Source of the DNA: Flavimaribacter sp039888615 | Lineage (GTDB): Bacteria; Pseudomonadota; Alphaproteobacteria; Rhizobiales; Rhizobiaceae | Assembly (NCBI GenBank): GCA_039888615.1 | Contig: JBDQQS010000004.1 | Strand: one strand, 5' to 3' | Length of the DNA stretch: 64,000 bases | Shown: one piece after another, positions 34,551-43,239 of the stretch | Layout of the letters: each line of letters starts with the position of its first letter | How positions within the stretch are numbered: position 1 is the first letter of the stretch | Translations under genes and position numbers: made by a program | Notes under the pieces: generated by a model | Told to the model about the DNA's origin: nothing | Databases searched by the model: none | Seen by the model: the letters and a program-made list of their open reading frames with translations, nothing else

Positions 34551-35765
34551 ATGAACATTCAGTTGAAACAGAAGGACAGCCCGTCGCTCGGTTCCTTCAA
34601 CTGGTCCGATCCGTTCCGTCTGGACGACCAGCTTACCGACGACGAACGGATGATCCGCGAATCCGCGCACGCCTATGCGCAGGAAAAGCTGCAGCCGCGC
34701 GTGATCGAAGCCTATCGAGAAGAAAAGACAGATCCCGGCATCTTCGCCGAAATGGGTGAAATGGGGCTGCTCGGCGTCACCATTCCGGAAGCCTATGGCG
34801 GCATTGGCGCAGGCTACGTGTCCTACGGCCTGGTCGCCCGCGAAGTCGAACGCGTCGATTCCGGCTACCGCTCGATGATGTCGGTCCAGTCCTCGCTCGT
34901 CATGTATCCGATCTACGCCTATGGCTCGGAAGAACAGCGCAAGAAATATCTGCCCGGTCTCGCCGCCGGCACGTCCATCGGCTGTTTCGGCCTCACGGAA
35001 CCCGACGCCGGATCCGATCCGGGCGGCATGAAGACCCGCGCCAAGAAGATCGACGGCGGCTACAGCCTGTCCGGCGCCAAAATGTGGATTTCCAACTCGC
35101 CGATCGCCGACGTCTTCGTCATCTGGGCAAAGTCCGAGGCCCATGACGGAAAAATCCGCGGGTTCGTGCTCGAAAAAGGCATGAAGGGACTGTCGGCGCC
35201 CAAGATTGAGGGCAAGCTGTCGCTGAGGGCTTCGATCACCGGCGAGATTGTGCTCGACAATGTCGAGGTGTCCGAAGACGCGCTTCTGCCGAATGTCGAA
35301 GGCCTCAAAGGCCCGTTCGGCTGCCTCAATCGCGCGCGATACGGCATTGCCTGGGGCGCGCTTGGCGCGGCGGAATTCTGCTGGCATGCGGCGCGCCAGT
35401 ACGGTCTCGACCGGAAACAGTTCGGTCGTCCGCTTGCGCAAACCCAGCTCTTCCAGAAGAAGCTCGCCGACATGCAGACCGAGATTTCTCTCGGTCTTCA
35501 GGGCGCGTTGCGGGTCGGCCGGCTCATGGACGATGCCCAGGCCGCGCCGGAGATGATCTCGATCGTCAAGCGCAACAATTGCGGAAAGGCTCTGGAGATC
35601 GCCCGCATGGCGCGCGACATGCACGGCGGCAACGGCATTTCCGAGGAATTCCAGGTCATGCGCCACATGTGCAATCTGGAAACCGTCAACACCTATGAGG
35701 GCGCGCACGACGTCCATGCGCTGATCCTCGGCCGCGCCCAGACCGGCCTGCAGGCCTTTTTCTGA
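34551..35765 (+). CDS. gcdH: glutaryl-CoA dehydrogenase (acyl-CoA dehydrogenase family)
   Basis: This 404-residue flavoenzyme matches glutaryl-CoA dehydrogenase: FRLDDQLTDDERMIRESA at the N-terminus, REVERVDSGYRSMMSVQSSL, GCFGLTEPDAGSDPGGM and the C-terminal TYEGAHDVH with Glu383 as catalytic base. It oxidatively decarboxylates glutaryl-CoA to crotonyl-CoA in lysine/tryptophan breakdown. It has its own 191-base upstream gap and a hairpin behind it, so it is probably monocistronic. Confidence 0.9.
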   Translation: MNIQLKQKDSPSLGSFNWSDPFRLDDQLTDDERMIRESAHAYAQEKLQPRVIEAYREEKTDPGIFAEMGEMGLLGVTIPEAYGGIGAGYVSYGLVAREVERVDSGYRSMMSVQSSLVMYPIYAYGSEEQRKKYLPGLAAGTSIGCFGLTEPDAGSDPGGMKTRAKKIDGGYSLSGAKMWISNSPIADVFVIWAKSEAHDGKIRGFVLEKGMKGLSAPKIEGKLSLRASITGEIVLDNVEVSEDALLPNVEGLKGPFGCLNRARYGIAWGALGAAEFCWHAARQYGLDRKQFGRPLAQTQLFQKKLADMQTEISLGLQGALRVGRLMDDAQAAPEMISIVKRNNCGKALEIARMARDMHGGNGISEEFQVMRHMCNLETVNTYEGAHDVHALILGRAQTGLQAFF

Positions 35766-35781
35766 TACCTGCCCGAACACA

Positions 35782-35808
35782 CGCCCTGTCCCGAAACCGG
35801 ACAGGGCG
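35782..35808 (+). terminator. hairpin downstream of gcdH
   Basis: The stem GCCCTGTCC / GGACAGGGC (35783-35791 and 35799-35807) with a 7-base loop lies 17 bases after the gcdH stop. There is no T-run, so it is a terminator-like or mRNA-protecting structure. Confidence 0.55.
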
Positions 35809-35888
35809 ACACGGAATCTCCTGCTGTAATTTCCAGCGATTTGTGCTATAAGACGTGCAGTGAAACCCGCGAGCGACCGGGCCCCTGA

Positions 35889-36245
35889 CGCCTGAAAACC
35901 CGAATTCCCGAAACAAAGCCAGATTGCGAAATAAATCCCACCATCAACCCTCATGCCGGACTTGATCCGGCATCCAGCAGCCACGCGTCTGCGTGGCGAA
36001 AGATGGAGCAGCGAGCGCCTGAAATCCGGATTCCCGAAACGAACCCAAACACGCAAAACGGCCATTTCCCGAAACAAAGCCAGATTATGAAACATCCCCC
36101 ACCAACCCTCCTGCCGGACTTGATCCGGCATCCAGCAGCCACGCGTCTGCGTGGCGAAAGATGAAGCAGCGAACGCCTGAAAATCAGATTCCCGAAACAA
36201 ACCCAAACACGCGAAACGGTCGATTCCCGAAACAAAGCCAGATTT
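35889..36245. repeat. tandem block of palindromic intergenic repeats
   Basis: Three successive units begin with CGCCTGA at 35889, 36016 and 36174 (spacing 127 and 158). Each contains the phrase TTCCCGAAACAAAGCCAGATT; the first two also carry the palindrome GCCGGACTTGATCCGGC (35955-35971, 36113-36129) and the hairpin CCACGC-GTCT-GCGTGG. The palindrome belongs to a repeat seen widely in rhizobial intergenic DNA. The 723-base gap 35766-36488 holds this block, a hairpin at each side and no supported gene. Confidence 0.8.
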
Positions 36246-36262
36246 CGTAAAAGCTCTGTGTT

Positions 36263-36302
36263 ATCAATATCTTGATTCAATATCATAGCTCAAGATATTG
36301 AT
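36263..36302. repeat. AT-rich perfect 13-base inverted repeat
   Basis: ATCAATATCTTGA (36263-36275) and TCAAGATATTGAT (36290-36302) are perfect reverse complements with a 14-base spacer. The spacer itself contains a partial third copy (TTCAATATCAT). The surrounding 36245-36335 is unusually AT-rich. It could be a regulator site for the ankyrin gene or a leftover of an inserted element. Confidence 0.65.
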
Positions 36303-36488
36303 TTAATTGCATTTTCCTAAATTTCAATTCCATCTTGTCACGCGTCGCCGCAGCGAATAGAGTGCGCTTGGCCCAGCGAGATGCCTCCGGACCCGCGGAA
36401 AAGGTTCAGCCTGCTCGATCATTCATGACATTCGTCTGCCCCAGGTGCAGCCGGTTGCGGGTCTCGGTCCTTTGCACATGGAGGCATC

Positions 36489-38015
36489 ATGAAAACCCTT
36501 CCCGCATCTCCGGATATTTCCCATCTCAAGAAGCAGTCCAAGCAGCTGCTGAAAGCCGCCAGGGCTGAAAACCCCGAAGCGATCGCGCGTTTTGTCGAGG
36601 CGTTGCCGTCCTTGCGGGGCGGCGTTGCGCCTACCGCGAAAGTGCTGCGGCTACACAATGCGCAATCGGTCATTGCGCGTGAATACGGGTTCCCGTCCTG
36701 GTCACAGTTGAAGCGGTATGTCGAATGGAAGCGCGGGGATCGCGCCGAAAGGCTGGCGAGCTGGTTGCGGCTTGTGCTCGAAGGCAACGCCGCCCGTCGC
36801 CGGCTCGCCATGCGCATGATGGATGAAGAGCCGGATCTGTTTGCCGGCGACCCATGGGTCGCGTGCGTCCTCGGCGATGTTTCGGTTCTGCGTGACATTC
36901 TTGAGCGCGATCCGGATTTCGCTCTGAAGACGGGCGGTCCTCTCGCCATGCCGCCGCTGGTCGCCGTCGCGCATTCGAAACTCATTCTCGACGGCGATCG
37001 CGAGGACGGCCTGCTCGCATCGGCGCGTCTGCTCATCGATCGCGGCGCGGATGTCAACGGACGCTGGTCCGACCCGCAATACAAGGACAGTTCGCTTTCG
37101 CCGCTATACGGAGCGGCAGGCGTCACCCACCATGCAGGTATGACGAAGCTGCTGCTCGACGCGGGCGCCGATCCGGATGACAACGAATCTCTTTATCATT
37201 CCATGGAGACAGGCGATCTCGCCTGCACGCGACTGCTTCTGGAGGCAGGGGCGACGGTTCCGGGAACCAACGCGGTGGGGCGGGCGCTGGACTACGACCG
37301 GCTGGATGCGCTGAAACTCCTCATCGATCACGGCGGCGACCCGAACGAGAATGCCTGGCTGCACCATGCCATTTTGCGCGGGCGCTCCCTGGAGCATATC
37401 AGGCTGCTTGTCGAGGCTGGTGGCGATACCAGCGCCGAAAACCGCGAAGGCGTCAGCGCTTTCCGCTGGGCCATGCTTCATGGCCGCGAGGATGTCGTGA
37501 CCTTTCTCCAGGGTCTCGGCGTCGAGGAAAGCCCAAGCGACGAAGAGCGCTTTGTCGCAGCCTGTGCGCGCGGCGACGAGGCGGCGGCCCGTTCCATCCT
37601 TGCCGATCATCCCGATATGTTGTCACGTTTGTCAAAGGCGCAGCTGAGGATGCTTCCGCAGCTTGCGGGCGTTGGCGCGATCGACGCCGTCCGCACGATG
37701 CTGGCGGTCGGCTGGCCGAGAGAGGTCAAGGCGGGATGGCATGCGACGGCCTTGAATCACGCCGTATTTCAGGGAGACGCCGCCATGACGCGCTTGCTCA
37801 TGGAGGCGGGCGCCGACTGGCGCACTGAGCACGGTTTCGGCGACAATGTTTTGGGCACTTTGTCCTTCGCCTCGAATGCGGAGGACATCGCCGACCCGGC
37901 GCCGCTGGATTACGTCGGGTGCGCCGAGGCGCTTGTCGAAGGCGGGGCGCCGGTTGAAGCCTTCGACGATTACGTCTTCTCTCCGGAGGTCGCGGCCTGG
38001 CTCGAAACTGCGTAG
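36489..38015 (+). CDS. ankyrin repeat protein
   Basis: This 508-residue soluble protein has an N-terminal helical segment (HLKKQSKQLLKAARA) and GFPSWSQLKRYVEW. Multiple degenerate ankyrin repeats follow from about residue 140 to 460, such as SARLLIDRGADVNGRW, MTKLLLDAGADPDDNES, LKLLIDHGGDPNENAW and MTRLLMEAGADW. There is no signal peptide. Ankyrin proteins of this layout occur singly in many rhizobia; no partner is evident here. GGAGG precedes the start. It converges on the TIGR03084 gene with a 5-base gap. Confidence 0.85.
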   Translation: MKTLPASPDISHLKKQSKQLLKAARAENPEAIARFVEALPSLRGGVAPTAKVLRLHNAQSVIAREYGFPSWSQLKRYVEWKRGDRAERLASWLRLVLEGNAARRRLAMRMMDEEPDLFAGDPWVACVLGDVSVLRDILERDPDFALKTGGPLAMPPLVAVAHSKLILDGDREDGLLASARLLIDRGADVNGRWSDPQYKDSSLSPLYGAAGVTHHAGMTKLLLDAGADPDDNESLYHSMETGDLACTRLLLEAGATVPGTNAVGRALDYDRLDALKLLIDHGGDPNENAWLHHAILRGRSLEHIRLLVEAGGDTSAENREGVSAFRWAMLHGREDVVTFLQGLGVEESPSDEERFVAACARGDEAAARSILADHPDMLSRLSKAQLRMLPQLAGVGAIDAVRTMLAVGWPREVKAGWHATALNHAVFQGDAAMTRLLMEAGADWRTEHGFGDNVLGTLSFASNAEDIADPAPLDYVGCAEALVEGGAPVEAFDDYVFSPEVAAWLETA

Positions 38016-38020
38016 CGCCG

Positions 38021-38818
38021 TTATTTCATGCGAAAGCGCGCGCCCGGCGCCGGCGGGGTCTCCACCGCGCCGGCGAAACACTGGGCGTTCTGCATCCAGT
38101 ATTTGGCGACCGGGCCGACAGCCTCGATCCGCGTATCCGCAACGTTGCGGGTCTGGGTCACCACCTGGCAAAAGCCAGTCGCCGAACCCGAGACGCGGTT
38201 GTCTTCCTGCGGCTCGTTCCATTCCCACGTCTCGCCCGATGGCGCAGTCAGTGAAACGAACGGCGCTGTGTCCGGAACCGGTTTCCCGCGATTGGCGAAA
38301 GTCCAGCTGAAGGTGGTCACGCCCAGATGGGAGATGTTCCTGATCCGGTCGGTGTCGACCCGCTCCTCGCCGAGCACATCGAAGACCTCCTGGCCGTGCG
38401 CCCAGGTCTCCATCTGGCGCGCGGTAATGCAGGAGCGCGCGCTCATGTCCGGTCCGGCCCAGGCGAGACGCGCCTTGGGGTCGGCTTTCGAGTAGGCTTC
38501 AGCCAGTTCTTCGAAACCCTCGCGCCAGGACGCTGTAAGGCGCAGGCCAGTCGTGTCCCCCAGCCAGTCATACTGCGCCTGACGCAAGGACTTGCCTTGC
38601 TGGAAAGCCTTGGCGATCGGGCCCATGAAGGCGCCGAACGCCGCGCGGTCCCTCAATGTCAGCAAAGCGCCGTGATTGAACATGTGCAAATGTCCGATCA
38701 CATCCTCGATCGTCCACTCCTTGAACTGCGTAACGGTCTTCAACTGCGCCGCGTCGAGCGGTGCGACAAGAGCGTCAAGGGCTCTGGATTCCTCAAGAAA
38801 GTCTGTGGCTTGCTGCAT
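38021..38818 (-). CDS. TIGR03084-family protein (DinB/maleylpyruvate isomerase-like metal-binding)
   Basis: The ATG at 38818 with GAGGAGG upstream gives a 265-residue protein. Its features are FKEWTIEDVIGHLHMFNHGAL, SCITARQMETWAHGQEVFD and a C-terminal domain ending with ETPPAPGARFR. Histidines in DVIGHLH and WAHGQ fit the DinB-like metal site of mycothiol-dependent maleylpyruvate-isomerase relatives. It is the last gene of the AtuA/carboxylase operon, where such proteins recur, but its reaction is not known. Confidence 0.8.
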   Translation of the reverse strand: MQQATDFLEESRALDALVAPLDAAQLKTVTQFKEWTIEDVIGHLHMFNHGALLTLRDRAAFGAFMGPIAKAFQQGKSLRQAQYDWLGDTTGLRLTASWREGFEELAEAYSKADPKARLAWAGPDMSARSCITARQMETWAHGQEVFDVLGEERVDTDRIRNISHLGVTTFSWTFANRGKPVPDTAPFVSLTAPSGETWEWNEPQEDNRVSGSATGFCQVVTQTRNVADTRIEAVGPVAKYWMQNAQCFAGAVETPPAPGARFRMK

Positions 38819-38849
38819 GTCCGCGCCTCCTCGATTGCGCTTGCTCGGC

Positions 38850-40808
38850 TCAATTATCGTTGATCTCAAAAAGCATGGCGCCGTTGGCGATCTGGCGACT
38901 GGTCTCTGCGCCGATCGCTGCGACGATTCCGTCGATGGGCGCAACGATTTCGTGCTGCATCTTCATGGCTTCCACGACGCCGAGCCGCTGGCCTTTGGTC
39001 ACGGCGTCGCCGATTGAGACGCCAATCTCCGTCACGACACCGTGCATCGGCGCGCGCAGAAGGCCGGCTTCAGCGCCGTCCTGTGAGCCCGACTGCAATC
39101 CATCGAGACGTCGAAAGCACAACTCCCGGCCTTTCAGCGCGACAAAGACGGCGTCGCCATCGATCAACGCTGCATCGAGGCGCAGGCGCTTGCTATCGAC
39201 GACGAACTGCAGCGGGTCCGAAGGATCGGTCTGTACAGTTCTCGTCGCGCCGTCCATTTCAATCGCGTAGCAGCCATTGCCTTTGGCGGTGAGGCGCAGC
39301 GCCGGCGCTTCCGCCAGGCCTATGCGAACGGGAAGCAGTGGCGAACTCGACCAGTCGAGCAGGGCGGGAGAAACCGAAACGGCCTTTTCATGCGCCTGTC
39401 TGCGCCGATCAAGATAGACGAGAACGGCGGCGATCGCTGTCGTATCCGGATCGGCTTCGTCCTGTTCAAACGCCAACTGACCGACCAAATCCGTTGTCGC
39501 CTGGCCTGAGGCAAAGGCGTCGGAGGTCAGCAGGGTCTTCAAGAACGCCTTGTTGGTCTGCGGGCCGAAGAGGATTGTCTGGTCGAGCGCCGTTACAAGC
39601 GCCTGCCTGGCGCTCTCGCGGTCTGGCCCGTGGGCGATGATCTTGGCGATCATGGAATCATAGAACGGCGAGATTTCCAAGCCGGCCTCGATGCCAGCAT
39701 CAACCCTGACGCCGTCGCCCTCAGGCGGCCGCCAGAAATGGATCGGACCGGTGGACGGCATGAAGGCGTCGTCCTCGGCGCACAGCCGCGCCTCGATCGC
39801 GTGCCCATGGAAGCCGATATCCTCCTGACGTAGAGCGAGCGTTTCGCCGCGCGCGATACGGATCTGCCATTCCACGATGTCGAGGCCGGTCACCATCTCG
39901 GTCACCGGATGCTCGACCTGCAGCCGCGTGTTCATTTCGAGGAAGTAAAAATCGCCGCTTTCCGTCAGCAAGAACTCCACGGTCCCGGCGCCGACGTAAT
40001 TCACCGCCCGGGCGGCGTCCACGGCGGCCTTGCCCATGCGTTGGCGCAGCTCGTTTGTCAGGGCCGGGCAGGGTGCTTCCTCCAACACCTTCTGGTGGCG
40101 CCGCTGGACCGAGCAGTCGCGTTCGCCCAGATGGATGCAATGTCCGTGCGCATCGGCGAGAATCTGGATCTCGACATGACGCACGTTCTCCATCGCCCGT
40201 TCGAGGATCAGTTCGTCCGATCCGAACGCCGCACGCGCCTCCGTGCGCGCAAGATCGAGTTCGCCCTTCAGGGCGTCAGCGTTCCTGACAAGGCGCATGC
40301 CGCGACCGCCGCCGCCCGCCGTTGCCTTGATCATCAGTGGAAAGCCGATCTCTTCCGCAGCCCGCACAAAGGCGTCGTCGCTCTGGTCTCCGCCTTTGAA
40401 GCCGGGAATGCACGGGATGCCCGCCTGTTCCGCCAGCGCTTTTGCCGCAGCCTTGCTTCCCATGGCCCGGATGGCGTGTTCGTCCGGCCCCACGAAGATA
40501 AGGCCTGTGTCCTTGCAGGCTTTCGCGAAGTCCGGATTTTCCGAAAGAAAACCGTAGCCTGGGTGAATGGCTTGAGCATTCGATTCAAGCGAAAGTGCGA
40601 TAATCTGCTCGATGGAAAGATAAGACTCGGCCGCAGCCGACCCCTCCAGAGCGACCGCTCTGTCGGCGAACTTTACATGCGGCGCGGCGCTGTCTGCCGG
40701 CGAGTGGACAGCGATTGTCTCAAGCCCCATGCGCCTTGCCGTGCGCATGATGCGGAGCGCGATCTCGCCGCGATTGGCGACGAGAAGCGTGTCGAAGGTT
40801 TGCGTCAT
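38850..40808 (-). CDS. acyl-CoA carboxylase biotin carboxylase/BCCP subunit (AtuF/LiuD-like)
   Basis: This 652-residue subunit has an N-terminal biotin carboxylase (LVANRGEIALRIMRTARRMG, ATP-binding KATAGGGGRGMR, EMNTRLQVEHPVTEM). A C-terminal biotinyl domain carries the biotin lysine Lys616 in VVEAMKMQHE. It provides carboxybiotin to the carboxyltransferase encoded two genes upstream. The operon order AtuA, carboxyltransferase, hydratase, biotin carboxylase matches acyclic terpene utilisation, so geranyl-CoA carboxylase is a candidate; methylcrotonyl-CoA carboxylase is the main alternative. Confidence 0.87.
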   Translation of the reverse strand: MTQTFDTLLVANRGEIALRIMRTARRMGLETIAVHSPADSAAPHVKFADRAVALEGSAAAESYLSIEQIIALSLESNAQAIHPGYGFLSENPDFAKACKDTGLIFVGPDEHAIRAMGSKAAAKALAEQAGIPCIPGFKGGDQSDDAFVRAAEEIGFPLMIKATAGGGGRGMRLVRNADALKGELDLARTEARAAFGSDELILERAMENVRHVEIQILADAHGHCIHLGERDCSVQRRHQKVLEEAPCPALTNELRQRMGKAAVDAARAVNYVGAGTVEFLLTESGDFYFLEMNTRLQVEHPVTEMVTGLDIVEWQIRIARGETLALRQEDIGFHGHAIEARLCAEDDAFMPSTGPIHFWRPPEGDGVRVDAGIEAGLEISPFYDSMIAKIIAHGPDRESARQALVTALDQTILFGPQTNKAFLKTLLTSDAFASGQATTDLVGQLAFEQDEADPDTTAIAAVLVYLDRRRQAHEKAVSVSPALLDWSSSPLLPVRIGLAEAPALRLTAKGNGCYAIEMDGATRTVQTDPSDPLQFVVDSKRLRLDAALIDGDAVFVALKGRELCFRRLDGLQSGSQDGAEAGLLRAPMHGVVTEIGVSIGDAVTKGQRLGVVEAMKMQHEIVAPIDGIVAAIGAETSRQIANGAMLFEINDN

Positions 40809-41602
40809 CGCGCCCAGTCCGGCTTTCGTTTGCCAAGGAAGGCGGCGATGCCCTCGCGTCCTTCCTGACTGGTCATGCAGTTGGCGAAGCGATCGGCCGC
40901 AAGGTCGATCAGTTCATCGGTGTCCATCTGGCCGACGCTCAGGAGAATTTCCTTGGTCGCCGCGTTCGCCTCCGGCCCACACCTGAGGACCGCCTTGCGG
41001 ATCTCCCTTTCCTTTTCGGCAAGTTCATCGGCGGTGTCGACAACCTCGTTGGCAAGTCCGAGTGTCAGAGCCTCGTCGCCGTCGAACCGCGTCGCCGTCA
41101 GCATGATGCGGCGGGCGGTTCGCAGCCCGAGCCGGCGGACAACATAGGGCGCGATCTGCGCCGGCGGAATACCAAGCGTTGTTTCGGTCAGGGAAAACTG
41201 CGCGTCACGGGTGGTGATGACGATGTCGCCAGCACACAACAGGCCGAGCCCTCCGGCCATGGCGGCGCCTTCGACCAGCATGACGACCACCTGGGGCATG
41301 CCGTCGATCAGCGCGAAGAGCTCGCCAGCGTCGCGGCTCGCGTCGCGGATCGTCGCCACTGGATCGGCGGATTCCTCCGCCTCCATGAAGCCTTTCAGGT
41401 CGCCGCCTGAGCTGAAGACCCCGCCATTGCCGCGGAATGTAATGCCGCGAATCGTGCTGTCGTCGCGCGCCTGATCGAGGACGGAGGTCAGGGCCGTCAC
41501 CGTGTCCGACGACAGCGCATTGCGTTTCTCAGGGCGGTTGAATCGGATTGTCAGCCAATGGTCCTCATGGACCAGTTCCAGACCGCCGGATTCCTGCAAC
41601 AT
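40805..41602 (-). CDS. enoyl-CoA hydratase family protein (AtuE/LiuC-like)
   Basis: This 265-residue crotonase has the oxyanion-hole region GVFSSGGDLKGF and VEGAAMAGGLGLLCAGD. A Glu lies in FSLTETTLGIPPAQIAP. The ATG at 41602 has AAGGAG upstream and is preferred over the longer frame. It overlaps the biotin carboxylase gene by 4 bases and follows the carboxyltransferase. It would hydrate the product of the carboxylase (isohexenylglutaconyl-CoA or methylglutaconyl-CoA type). Confidence 0.82.
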   Translation of the reverse strand: MLQESGGLELVHEDHWLTIRFNRPEKRNALSSDTVTALTSVLDQARDDSTIRGITFRGNGGVFSSGGDLKGFMEAEESADPVATIRDASRDAGELFALIDGMPQVVVMLVEGAAMAGGLGLLCAGDIVITTRDAQFSLTETTLGIPPAQIAPYVVRRLGLRTARRIMLTATRFDGDEALTLGLANEVVDTADELAEKEREIRKAVLRCGPEANAATKEILLSVGQMDTDELIDLAADRFANCMTSQEGREGIAAFLGKRKPDWAR

Positions 41603-41612
41603 GGGGTTCTCC

Positions 41613-43235
41613 TTACATCCTCGCCACGCCGAAACTGTTCGGATGGAGCCGTCGCCGCCGCGCTTCCCGGCAGGTTTCCAGCGTAAAGCCCAGCACCTTG
41701 CGCGTGTCGCGCGGGTCGATAACGCCATGGTCCAGCATGTGGCCGGAGGTATAGAAAGCGTCGGACTGTCCGTCGAACAGACCGACGATCTTGTCGCGCT
41801 GTGCTTTCAGCATTGCCGGATCGAGCGTCTTGCCGCGCCGGGCCGCCGATCGGGTCATGACTTGTTCCATCGTCAATGCAGCTTGCTCGCCGCCCATCAC
41901 TCCGGTTTTCGCGTTCGGCCATGAGAACAGGAAATCCGGCGCGTAGGCGTAGCCGCACATGCCGTAGTTCCCGGCGCCGAAGCTCGCGCCAACATAGAAG
42001 GTGATCTTCGGAACCCGCACATTGGATACGGCCTGGATCATCTTGGACCCGTGCTTGATCATGCCGGCGTGCTCATAATCCGCGCCGACCATGTAACCGG
42101 TGGTGTTCGAAAGAAAGACCAGCGGAATGTCGGCCTGGTCGCACAATTGCATGAATTGCGCAGCTTTCGTCGCGCTTTGCGGATCGATTGGTCCATTGTT
42201 GCCGAGAATTCCGCAGGAATGGCCAAAGACATTGGCCTGCAGGCAAACCGTGGAGACGCCGTAGTCTGGCTTGAAATCGCTGAAATCGGAGCCGTCCACC
42301 AGCCTTGCGGCAAGCTCGCGCATGTCGTAGGGGCGTCGGTAGTCGACGGGCGCAAGCCCCGCGATTTCGTCCGCCGACGATACTGGCTCCGCAAAAGCCC
42401 GGGCGGGCGGCGCGGCGCAGTCCTTGTTCCAGTCGAGACGCGCGACGATGTCGCGGGCGATCGCAATGCCGTGGGCGTCGTCCTCGGCCAGATACTCCAC
42501 CAGTCCGCTGACGGATGCGTGCATTTCCGCGCCGCCAAGCGTCTGGTCGTCTGATTCTTCGCCCGTCGCCGCCTGAACGAGGGCTGCTCCGGCAAGCGCC
42601 GCCATGCCGTTCTTGCGCACGCCAATCACATAGTCGCTCATTCCGGGCTGGTACGCCCCGCCTGCGGTCGACGGGCCGTGCAATACGGTGATGACCGGAA
42701 CGCCGGCGGCCGACAGTTTCGCAAGGCCGTGAAACATGCCCCCGCCGTGCGCCCAGAGCTCCACCGTGTAGTCCATGAGATTGGCGCCTGCGCTTTCCAC
42801 GAGATGGATGAAAGGCAGTTTCTGCTTCAGGGCGATGTCCAGACAGCCGAGCGCCTTGTCGACCGATCTCGGGGTGGAAGCGCCGGCGTTGATGCCGCTG
42901 TCGTCGACGAAGACCAGGCAGCGCACGCCGCTGACGAAGCCGATGCCGGTGATCATGCTGGCGCCGGGCACGCTGGTCTCCGGGTCGCCATTGTCGGCCA
43001 GATAGCCGGCCATGTTGTAGAGCGCGAGATAGGGCATGCCCGGATCGAGCAAATGCGAGAGCCGTTCCCGCGGCGTCAATTGTCCGCGCTCCTCGAAACG
43101 GGGCCGGCGCTCCTCGGACTTCGCCGCGGCGCGGTTTTCCAGATCCCGCAGTGTTTCCACAAGACCGAGCATTGCGGCGCGGTTTTCCGCGAAACTTGCA
43201 GACTGGACGTCAAGCGAGGAACGATAGACGGGCAT
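41613..43235 (-). CDS. acyl-CoA carboxylase carboxyltransferase subunit (AtuC/LiuB-like)
   Basis: From the ATG at 43235 this is a 540-residue carboxyltransferase. It shows LTPRERLSHLLDPG, LVFVDDSGINAGASTPRSVDKA, HLVESAGANLMDY, the oxyanion-type GPSTAGGAYQPGMSD and TFYVGASFGAGNYGMCGYAY. It pairs with the biotin subunit in the same operon. A cluster without isovaleryl-CoA dehydrogenase but with an AtuA-like gene favours a geranyl-CoA-type substrate; substrate choice needs the pocket residue comparison. Confidence 0.86.
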   Translation of the reverse strand: MPVYRSSLDVQSASFAENRAAMLGLVETLRDLENRAAAKSEERRPRFEERGQLTPRERLSHLLDPGMPYLALYNMAGYLADNGDPETSVPGASMITGIGFVSGVRCLVFVDDSGINAGASTPRSVDKALGCLDIALKQKLPFIHLVESAGANLMDYTVELWAHGGGMFHGLAKLSAAGVPVITVLHGPSTAGGAYQPGMSDYVIGVRKNGMAALAGAALVQAATGEESDDQTLGGAEMHASVSGLVEYLAEDDAHGIAIARDIVARLDWNKDCAAPPARAFAEPVSSADEIAGLAPVDYRRPYDMRELAARLVDGSDFSDFKPDYGVSTVCLQANVFGHSCGILGNNGPIDPQSATKAAQFMQLCDQADIPLVFLSNTTGYMVGADYEHAGMIKHGSKMIQAVSNVRVPKITFYVGASFGAGNYGMCGYAYAPDFLFSWPNAKTGVMGGEQAALTMEQVMTRSAARRGKTLDPAMLKAQRDKIVGLFDGQSDAFYTSGHMLDHGVIDPRDTRKVLGFTLETCREARRRRLHPNSFGVARM

Positions 43236-43239
43236 GTGC

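Noticed and set aside
34344..36206. 620-residue open frame on the minus strand spanning gcdH and the repeats
   Set aside because: It is antisense to glutaryl-CoA dehydrogenase and reads through the intergenic palindromes, giving duplicated nonsense peptides.
35889..36245. possible CRISPR array
   Set aside because: The units are 127-158 bases long with related, not unique, intervening sequence and no cas genes; they are intergenic palindromic repeats.
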